From Meandrina meandrites (Eukaryota > Cnidaria > Anthozoa > Scleractinia > Meandrinidae): a stretch of DNA of 64,000 nucleotides. Position 1 is the first letter of the stretch; each line of letters begins with the position of its first letter. Shown piece after piece: positions 54,920 to 64,000 of this stretch. A program made the translations under genes and the position numbers. Where the stretch lies: NCBI GenBank assembly GCA_963693305.1, contig OY855904.1, positions 16,792,996 through 16,856,995 of the forward strand, written 5' to 3'. The notes under the pieces are model-generated. The model was not told where the DNA came from and ran no database searches. It worked only from the letters and a program-made list of their open reading frames with translations.

Positions 54920-57900
54920 TCATGGCTGTTCCCCGGGTTGTCCTTCAGAGGCTCCATTTCTTGAGCTGTTTGCCCGTGTACGTCTGTGTACCTGCTTCAG
55001 TTCGTCAAATGAAGAGGCAAACTGCGTCTTCTTAGTTGGCTTCGGGGGTTTCCTAAAACAAACATCGGGAAAAAATTATGTTATGTCTGTGCGCCTTACC
55101 AGGGACGTCACAAGAACTACTGTTGAAAACAATGATGAATTCAAGATTTGTTCAAAGCACGCACCCATTACTCCCAGCGGAAACTTGTAGAGAAGCAACC
55201 CCCTCTGTGACTCTGCTGATTTTCTGGGCAGCTGAAGAACCACTGATGAACAAAAGAAGAAAGATATTAAACGAGAAAATTGCTGCTTTTTCTTTTCTTT
55301 TAATTACTTCACGCAGTGCTTTTCAAATTACTTGATAGAAATCGTGCAAAACCACTTTGCTTTTGTTTTGCACTTTCTTTGCTTAGCAATTGGCTAACAA
55401 AATCGTGCAGCAAACTCTAGCCAATCAGAACTAAGATATCGTTTCACCGGCCAATCAGTTGCATCATGGTTTTGATGACGCGACTTTTCCCGCGCTTGTG
55501 AAAACTACTACCCTGCGAGCAAAGTCTTCTTCGATAGTGGACTCTGCTCGCAGGGTAGAAAACTACTAGATTGTGTGAATAAACAACAGCTCCTTTAGCG
55601 CCATAAATTTTACCTGCTTTTATCCCCAGTGGTAGGGGATTCCAGTCCAATCATTATGTGTGGTGTCTTAACAGTAGCAGACCTGGAGGATTTTCGATTA
55701 GACAGTCCGCTGACTGGAAGACTTGACCTTCTGGCCGTTGTAGGACCTAAGACAAAGAATTGAATCAAATAAATCAAAACACTCCATTTGATTACATATT
55801 TTGGACTGGGACAGATAACTCTGAGTCGTTCGTTTAATTCTTCCCCCAACACCAGAGATTCCACTTAAAAACAAATGTGAGACAGGGATTCGTGCAGTGA
55901 CTCAGACTGGTTGTTCTTGCGCACAAAAATTCAACACCGAGCATCAGCATGGAATTTTTCAGTTGGCCGACCGTAAATGTCTCAAGACTCACCTAAGATA
56001 AAAAGTAAGCAAGTTAGAAACACAACTGACCTTTTCCAGCCTTGTCTTTTGTCAGGAACGATGCAGAACCTCCTAACTGAGAGTTCCTTTTGGTCAGCTT
56101 TTTACCAATTTCTATCTGAGCAGCGTCGCTGACAGCCCTTCTGTCTTTAACATCGTAACTTACTGACGAAGCTGAACCGGACTCACCTAACGTATCACTT
56201 GCACTCTAAATAAAATCGACCAGTATATCACACATTAATAGCAAGCATTCGACGTGTTATCCTCCAACACAGTTAATCGATTAACTATGCCTCCAAAAAC
56301 ACCAATCTAATTGATTCTCTCATTGCTGACCATGATAGAGAGCGCTGCCCTTCCGGATAAAGAAGCTGCCATTTCACCTAAGTTGCCCCGATAAACATTT
56401 GAAAATCAAAAATCCGAAAAGAAAACATCAAATAAAGGACTGTGGATGAGCCAAAAATCAAGCAGTCTGAATATCCGCTATTGATTTTTTCCCCCAGATT
56501 CATCTGGAATTTTCCTAGCGACAACGAAAACGTTGAAAAACCAAAGTGATTGCATATATACTTTCATTTCTCGCAGTCTACAATCAGGGTAACAAGCAGC
56601 ATTTCTTGTCATCGGCAAGAGCGTTGCTAAGCATACTTTACCCAGCTGGGTCAGTGACCGAACAGTGCGAACATTCCTATATCAACAGTTGCAAAAATAA
56701 ACCGGAGAATCAAGTTTGCAATAGTCTTCTAGGTGGGCATTACTTTGCCTGTCACGCAACGCCTCTCCCGTTACGTGATGACCCAAATAACTTACTGACT
56801 AACCTTTGAATCATCACTCTCTTTACCCCGAGACTCGAGTGACCGTGACAGACTGGACGACTGAGACTTGGACGTTTTGTGCCCTACAGAATCATACAGA
56901 GAACAAAAAAAAAACAGCTTGAACACTGGACAGATAATACAGAATTGTTTTAGAGGTTAAATCGGGCGAGCAAGTAGCATCTCAGTAGGACGCTCATTTT
57001 CTAGCTAGAATTTTATTTTACTGAGTCGGTGCTTATTTTCCCGAGGGGTTGACAAGTAAAACTTTCAGCGTTCGTGCTATTTCTTATCGGACAGTTCGTA
57101 TCTGGATCTCTTGGAGATATTACATTAAAAGGGAAACAAACTCTCACGAAGTTTCTTATAAGTTTTTAAAACATCATTTTAACTTTTAGATTTTTTAGAT
57201 CAGTTTCAAATCGTTTATAGTAACAAGATTAACACTGATGCCCCGAATAACCTCTTGAAAACATGAAAAACATGAAAAGTGCGGGAATACTCGCCTCAAT
57301 TCATTGTGTATGTACCACCACCTTGTCTTGTTGTACTCGGAAAGAAACTCACCGAATCCAGGGCGGAGACTGTATCAAACTCCTATCGCTTATGTATAGC
57401 CATTGCGCGAGAAACACTTTCAACTGCGCAACCTACTGTTTCTTCCAACAAAACCCAACTTTTCAAGCGTAAAATGAGCAGAGAAATCAGGGGATTGTGG
57501 CTCGGATTACGGCGGCATTGTTGGAATCACAAGCAACACAAAACCGCGCTACAACCTAAAGCATAACTCGCTGTTAAACATGATCACTTTTAAAGCCACT
57601 ATAATATGAGTACAAAGATAACTTCCACTACCGACCTACAGGTTTCTTGGCAGACAGTTGGGAGCTGTTCGACGAACCGTCCCGTCCGATGGTGGTGTGG
57701 GGGCGGTTTCTGTCCTCCAATGTTATCTATAACGACAGCAAGAAAACGCAAACAGGATATGAAATGGATTCTTAGTCTGCGAAGTTTGTTATTGATTTGA
57801 TCCTTTACTGCCTTGGTTTTAAAGGAAGCATTGTCAACATTGATTTTACACGTTGAAGGCTGTACATTGAACAGCCGAAAGCTTGTAATTTTTAAAATTT

Positions 57901-60900
57901 GTAACCAGAGAACGCTTTTAATTCTTTATTACTGTTTGTTTCATCCTGGCTATGGCCCCTCAATATTTTTATTTGTCGTTTCCTTTTTAAAATCTGTGTA
58001 TTTCTTTTATTGTTAGTTGAAAGACTTCAATTAAACATTACTACCGTTTCCAATTGCTAAATACCATTGATGATGTCATTTGTCGAGTACACGTCTACCA
58101 AATTAAACCACTCTTAAGTTTCGTGTGATCTGGCTAGCTGACTACGACGCGCTTGTCGAAATCATGCTAAAAATCAACATAACTCTTTAAACAAATAAAC
58201 AGAAAAACAACAATTACAACAAAAGTTTACCCCATTCCTCTTGACTTTTGCCTCCCTTGTGTCAGCTAATTCTGAGTTGTCTGCTGTTGGAACTCTCAGC
58301 ACTTCAGCAGTCTTGGCTCTTCTTAGCACTAAGAAATGTAATACACAGAAAAAAGGTAAGCTGTTCGTGTTTTGCATGGTTTGAGTAATTGTCCAAGTTT
58401 CAAAGCTGAAATTACAATTCACGCTACTCCTGGATAATCTAAATCGCACTTTGAAGAACCAGGTCCTGGGCAGAGAGAAGCACCATGGAGTGTTGTCTTA
58501 CCCAAGAACAAGAACAAAACTAGAGTCGAACCGAGCTAGAGCGCAATGCAGTAGCCACAAGTAGCGATGATTTAAACTCAATACAACGATTTGCCAGATA
58601 TTTCCACACTAAACGACAGCTCTTCAACCATGATTTTACCGGTAATCTCATTTCTGAACAATTAAACAAACCTCTACTTAACAATCAGACTACTCACCCG
58701 AGTTTTCTGTGAGTGAATATAGTCAACAAGTCGCCGGCAGCCAAGTTGACTATTCGCTGATAGAAAAAAAGGGCGAGTAGTTTAATTGTTTAGTAAAAAC
58801 TTTAAAAGATTGCAGTCCAAAAGCTACAATTTAATGTGAAGTTGTCCGTTCAAAGAGCAACGCGCACGCGATGGTGTTCTATCAGTGATGAGTAGAATCC
58901 TACTAGTATACTAATGCAATTGCTGCATTCTGATTGGCTGAGCTATTGAACACTATCAGCATCAGTGTGCAGCGGCTGAAGGTCGTCTACAGAATGGCGG
59001 CATTTTCTTGTTTCTCCGAAGTTTAGAAACATTTTTGGGTAATTCAATTACTGCGAAGACTAAAAGGAGGAAATTCACCGTTGCACGAGCCTAAAACGTT
59101 AAAATTACTAAATAAAGTGATGAGTGTGAGTTCACAACTGAAAGTTTCAAATTAAAATTCAGACCGCGCGCGATTTTGTAGAAAAATCAATAGTCAAGAA
59201 ATCATTATTTGAAGGAAAATGAGTTAGAATTCTACTAAAACAATTAGATTATTCGCTCTCAATTTCTATGAGGTGATAGTTGATTCGGCCTTCAGCCTCA
59301 TCAACTATCACCTCATAGAAATCTCGAACTCATAATCTAAAACAGTGAGCAGGGAACCAATTAGATTCGCGGATTTCCAATATAACACGGCTGAGTTTCT
59401 ACTAAAATGTGATATTTTACCCAAAAACCATTCTTACCCTTTTCCTGTTTGGCAGGCATCGTTTTCTTTTCGTACGGATACAAAGGTTTTCTGGTAGGAG
59501 CTAAAATCAAAATAAAATAATCATCCAGCAAACATTATTAACAGCAGCATAACAGAATAACATGGTCTGTAACTCTCCAATATGTCATACTTATAAGTGG
59601 TCATTTAAAAGTTCAACTGTTTTGCTTTATTCTTGACGATTTAATGAAGGTTAACGGTGGTATCAGAAAAGTCACTCAGTTTAGAATTATTAGATGGTGA
59701 TAAAGTGTGATCGAGTCCTTTATACTTAAATTATGGTCAGATGATTAAACAGTTAGACAAGAAAACTTATGAAATTACCCAAATTATAACGATCAAATTC
59801 AAATTTTATTAGAGTTTGATAATGACAACTACAATTATTTATTCTAGACACATGCGGGTAAATAAGGATCATGCGTTTATTTCATTAACAATACGCAAAC
59901 AGCAGTTTTCAATACCTGAAGTAAAGTCAATTTTTTATGGTGCTGTTGTAGTTTACTTTACGCATTTGAATGTCAGATTTAATTTTTTTATTTCGGTAGC
60001 TATATAAACAGCACCTTTAGCTTTTGTTTTACTGGTAGCCTTAGTAGCAGCTGAAGCAGTTGTCTTTGTGGTGGAACGTGTGTTTTTCTGCCGTGATGAG
60101 CCCTTCGCTGTGCACAAAGGGTCTGTTAAAAGAGGTGCATGTGCAGTGTCAGTGCAGACAACAACATATTACCTACAACTTAACTCCTACAATCCCAAGC
60201 TCAAAGAATCAGTTCTCCTAAATTGTTCCCATATATTTCTTTAAATGTAAGTTATGAGAATTTGGTGATCAAACACAATATCGACCCACTTGATGATTTT
60301 ATTTATTCTCAACACCTGTGTGTTTGACAATGAACTGAACAATTATGTAGGGAGAAATTATAGGTTCATCACACTTGGGAATCAAGGAGTTGAACACTGA
60401 CAACAATGAGAATGTGTATAATATACCCACAGTGCATAACCACCTTATGAATGCTTTTCATACTCACCCTTTTGCCTTCTTCTGTACGGGAGTAAAGAAA
60501 TAAGCCTTTGCTAGCTCTTTAGTGACATAACTAGAATTAAGGTGTTGTGTACCAAGTAGCAGATGGGACACAATTTTTTTAACCCTTCCATATAATTTTA
60601 AAAATATTTTAATGATTGCTCAATCATTTAAATTAAAGAGTTCCTGTCAGGACTTAAAGAAATGAACTGGCTCGCCATTCTGTTCAGATGTAGTTTGCAG
60701 GCATGTGGAACGATTACTTTCCTAAGAGACAGCAGCTCATGACAGAGGTCAGCCCTGATCCAAGAGTCTTCTTTTACTCTGCTGCCATGAGTTGAGTAAA
60801 AGCAAGGCCCTGGGAAAAGGACTGGACAAAAGTAACACTAACACTACCCACCTTGACAAGCGTTTGCTATCTGCAGGTAGTGCAAGTTCTGCACTATATT

Positions 60901-62023
60901 TTCAACAGTAATAATGTCATAAACATTTACGAAACTGGTATTCTGTCAATTGATGAAAGTGTGCGGTGCTAGTGCAAGGGATTTTAGTTAGGCCTCTTAT
61001 CGCTTTGTGGGGTGTATCACTCCCCTCCCCTTCCCTCCCACTTCAAGATTCCTCCAGAAATCTCTATCTTGGATAAATTGTAAGGCATAACAAACTTGAA
61101 TACTATGAAATGATTACTCAGTTGTACACTAAATAATTGAAAGCGTTATCAAAGAAAATTAACTCATCACAACTGAATTCTAGTTGAGTGTGTCTTAATC
61201 CACTCACTCAATCCATCATTTTGTGTAGTCGAGTTATTGATTAAGAGTGTTACAACTTAACCTGAAAATTACCTATGTTTGCACTTTGTTCATCTAGACA
61301 ACTCACTTTTATTAAAGCATTAATACAAAATTAATTTTATTCAAATTGACACTAAATACCTGTTTTCTCTATTCCAAGAACTGACATTATGCACATAATT
61401 TCCTTTAACATTAGAAAATTAATTGAAATTATTAATAAATTAAAACAAGAAGAATGCTATTTGAGAGAGAAAGGATCAAATAATTAATTAGTTTTTTTAT
61501 TAATACATTAATTCCATAATAATATTATTTCAATTTTATTATCATTGGTAAGGAGCAATACTTATATTTTTTTCTTTATTTAAGTTCCTGAGATTATAAC
61601 ATAGAAAAATCAACCTGTTATTATGTTAGTGCTTCGTGTATGTTACAATGTTTTCTGTTCAAACTGATGCTTGTTACATCACATTATAGACCCCATGCCA
61701 TGATTCCTACTGATTTGTACTCCTGCTGCTAGCCTCTGACAGTCATAAGTCCTCAATTATATACTAATTGGCTTTGGTAAGAGGTTAAGAGAACCCCTTA
61801 TCTAATTTTGTTATTCCAGACAAAGACAAGCATTTATCCGAGAACAAGGTGACATTGCCCTTTGTTTCATAAATTGAATAGATAAAATGCAAAAATTAAT
61901 GGCATAAGTACAAGGCATGTTAAACGATAAGACTGGCATAATTTCTTTAGAATAAAAATCAGCCATATTGATGCAGAATGACATTTCGATAACTACATCA
62001 TCATTTTTAAGTTCGATGTGCAT

Positions 62024-62054
<31 letters not shown>

Positions 62055-63779
62055 ATATAATCACTTTAAGTGGTCATGTTTTATCATGATAAAAATACTG
62101 ATTTCATTTGTTAAACTGACTGATTGTAAGTACATTCTCCCCTGACTATACCAGCAGCTGAGTTGTAACTTACTGTAGACTTCTCTTGCTGTTCTTTTCT
62201 TGGTTGGTACACTTTCACATCTCCCCTCACTGCACCATGCACTGACCTAAGAGCAAAACATGTCCCTTGGAGTATACATGTAAGGCCAATATTTTAAACT
62301 TAAACAGGTATTTTTTTCATTTGAAGTGTTGCCTATGACTTGCTTACAACATGATTTGTTTTGCATAAATCAAACCTTAAAACAGTTTTAAGACCATCCC
62401 AACAAGGTCTTGTGCATAGTATTCAAGTCTTGTTGTAAGCATGTCATGGGTGATGTCATGGGTGACCAAGTCTTAGCAACCACTGTGTTGTCTAAGTTGA
62501 CCCCAACAGATACACAGGCAACTGCCACTTGCATGCAATAGATAGCTATTTTCAAGTTGTAGGAACCGATTTTCCAGTGCTTGCTTGCTAATGTCTTCAT
62601 TTTGCCAACACTTCTCAAACTCATTAATAGTTCATAAAGTTAAAACAAAGAAATATTTGGATACCCAGTCTTAATTAGCACAGATTTTATTTCTCAGTGT
62701 TTACTCCTAAGTTTTTGTTTCAATCGAGAAGATATATAAAACACTTGAGACAGTGTTTCATTGGCTATCCAAACACCTTGAATTTCAACAAAAACACTCC
62801 GCTGCACGTCATATTTTCAAGTCTCTTCTCGGTGTTTGAATATCCCAATGAAACACTGTCTCTCATGTTTGATATATTATATGAAACTTTCATTTGCATT
62901 TTCACGTACTACTTAACAATTATTTACCGAAGTGGAGGTGAATAGTGGTGGACATTTACCTAGCCACGAAGCGGCAATATCCACCAATTTCACCTACACT
63001 GAGGTGAATAAAATTGTTTTAGAATATACCACACAAACTTAACTAACGGACCAAAACATTACTTTCAGCACCCAAAGCGATATAGGAAGCCATTTTGCTT
63101 CTCTTTGCCTGCTCAGAGGTGAATGGTACTTTGCTAATCACCTCCAAGTTAACCAATCAAAACGTGTGAAAAGCATTATTCACTTGTGTGGTATATACTT
63201 AAGATAGATATTTTCTGCTTTCCATGACATGTACTGTAAAATCAGACAAAAAGTCAGGATAACGAAAGATCTTATTCTCTACCTTCCAACTGCATGCAAG
63301 TACCAACTGCATGCAATAAGCAGCTGGTATAATTGTTTACTTACTGTGACAGCGTACTCTGTATTGGGTTTGAGGGACTTGGCCATACAGCTCTTTTCTA
63401 CTCCATTGTAAATTACCTGTGAAAAAATCACTTTACATTATTTTGCTGATTCAAACATTATCTGACATTTATTGAACACTAACTGTCATGCTTATCAGCA
63501 AAATGATGCAAGGAAAATTAAAAGGAACGAAAACGGGCTTCATAAGGAAGTATTTAATGAAAAGCGGCAGTAAGGCATCAAGATGTTTTATTCTACACTA
63601 ACTGCCATCGCCACAATGGAGACTTAGTATTGATTTCTTTTGAATATAACTTACTATGTCGTCAACCCTAACTTCATAACTGTTTATTCTTCCCAGTGGT
63701 CTAGGAGGACTCTCCCATGCTATCATCAGCTCATGACGTCCCAGCACCTGTACTACTGGTTTGGGTGGAGCATGGGATG
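54920..63779 (-). CDS. FN3-domain protein with Ser/Thr/Lys-rich C-terminal tail, 5' part off window
   Basis: Twelve exons in consistent phase: 63655-63779, 63345-63416, 62174-62246, 60015-60107, 59438-59500, 58231-58328, 57636-57726, 56804-56883, 56031-56205, 55614-55746, 55165-55242 and 54920-55052 (TGA); about 403 residues seen. The first three make one fibronectin type III domain: PPKPVVQVLGRHELMIAWES, RPLGRINSYEVRVDD, YNGVEKSCMAKSLKPNTEYA and VSAWCSEGRCESVPTKKRTA. The remainder is basic and Ser/Thr-rich (NTRSTTKTTASAATKATS, SKSQSSSLSRSLESRGKE) and predicted disordered. No signal or membrane segment is seen in this part. I do not recognise the family. A single FN3 before a disordered basic tail would suit an intracellular scaffold. 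The donor of 57636 (GTCGGT) is weak and the last two exons are moderately sure. Confidence 0.7.
55509..55558. mobile_element. 50-bp hAT-like miniature element
   Basis: Palindrome TACCCTGCGAGCAAAGTC ... GACTCTGCTCGCAGGGTA around a 13-base loop. AAAACTAC flanks it exactly (55501-55508 and 55559-55566). It sits in an intron of the FN3 gene. Confidence 0.85.
58690..58781. mobile_element. Probable hairpin-type miniature element
   Basis: CTACTCACCCGAGTTTTC and, on the right, GGGCGAGTAG are inverted. Inside, AATATAGTCAAC and GTTGACTATTCGC also pair, giving a long interrupted palindrome. Intron of the FN3 gene. Confidence 0.55.
59246..59338. mobile_element. Hairpin element with perfect 20-bp inner stem
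   Basis: TCTATGAGGTGATAGTTGAT and ATCAACTATCACCTCATAGA are perfect inverted copies around a 15-base loop. The outer ends AGATTATTCG and CATAATCT extend the palindrome. No sure target duplication. Confidence 0.7.
62024..62055. repeat. (ATC)n microsatellite
   Basis: About ten tandem ATC units in an intron of the FN3 gene; likely polymorphic. Confidence 0.9.
62731..62880. mobile_element. Inverted-repeat miniature element
   Basis: GATATATAAAACACTTGAGA, CAGTGTTTCATTGG and CCAAACACC on the left pair with GGTGTTTGAATATCCC, CCAATGAAACACTG and TCATGTTTGATATATT on the right, a palindrome of about 48-bp arms. Intron of the FN3 gene. Confidence 0.75.
62930..63201. repeat. Cluster of inverted-repeat repeats
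   Basis: ATATACCACACAAACTTA (about 63024) and TTGTGTGGTATATACTT (about 63184) are inverted ends of a roughly 175-bp segment. Directly left is GAGGTGAATAGTGGTGGACA with its inverted partner TCCACCAATTTCACCT. Probably one or two small DNA elements. Confidence 0.5.
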
Positions 63780-64000
63780 CTAAAAAGAAGTGCGACCAGG
63801 AATGTGAACATTAGAAAAATTTAGTCAAAGGATTATGAGAAGGTTACAGAAAATCCAACCCAACAAAAGCTTAATTTTGTTAAAAAAAATCTCAACAGTT
63901 GACTGGCACCCATTAAACAGTGAGGATGACTTCGCCAGTAAATTAAAATTCACCATATCTGGTCCCTCAGAATTTCAACTTCATCCTGGGTAACAACAAG

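Noticed and set aside
1..64000. CRISPR arrays, bacterial operons or viral genes
   Set aside because: None seen; the window is intron-rich animal DNA.

Overview
The window is animal nuclear DNA: AT-rich, intron-dense, with GT-AG introns and many small nonautonomous transposons. The genes are recognisable metazoan orthologues: a centrosomin/CDK5RAP2-type protein, KDM8, CMTR2 and DCLRE1B. Gene structure, short AT-rich introns and the style of the hAT, TTAA and tRNA-SINE repeats fit an anthozoan cnidarian such as a stony coral. That taxon is an inference, not something the sequence proves.

Layout. (1) 852-36410, minus strand: one very large centrosomal coiled-coil gene, CDK5RAP2/myomegalin/centrosomin family. 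I resolved 55 coding exons that keep one open frame from the ATG (36408-36410) to the last exon seen (852-900), 6283 coding nt, about 2094 codons. It has a clear CM1 (gamma-tubulin-complex-binding) motif in exons 3-4. The 3' end lies beyond the left edge. Its introns hold most of the repeats. (2) 37270-39693, plus strand: a possible 3-exon small gene whose two main exons resemble a short stretch of coatomer beta (COPB1). (3) 41448-43373, minus: KDM8 (JmjC oxygenase), two exons. (4) 43591-47709, plus: CMTR2 (cap2 ribose methyltransferase), four exons, divergent from KDM8 across about 217 bp. (5) 49675-51678, minus: DCLRE1B (Apollo/SNM1B), a single exon, tail-to-tail with CMTR2. (6) 51887-53287: an inverted-repeat mobile element carrying a CXC-type cysteine-rich ORF. 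(7) 54920-63779, minus: the 3' part of a gene with a fibronectin type III domain followed by a Ser/Thr/Lys-rich tail, 12 exons resolved, 5' end beyond the right edge.

Mobile DNA is abundant and mostly short. It includes hAT-like elements with 8-bp target duplications (one keeps a BED-finger transposase remnant; two are only about 50-61 bp), TTAA-flanked elements (two of them back to back), two pogo/Tigger-like elements, a tRNA-headed SINE with an 11-bp target duplication, and a second tRNA-like SINE family present twice. A 62-bp tandem repeat has re-copied a splice donor of the centrosomal gene three extra times.

The genes do not form a pathway. They are ordinary housekeeping functions (centrosome, hydroxylation, mRNA cap, telomere/crosslink nuclease). 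The less usual items are the exon modularity of the centrosomal gene, the COPB1-like minigene, the CXC inverted-repeat element and the donor-copying minisatellite.
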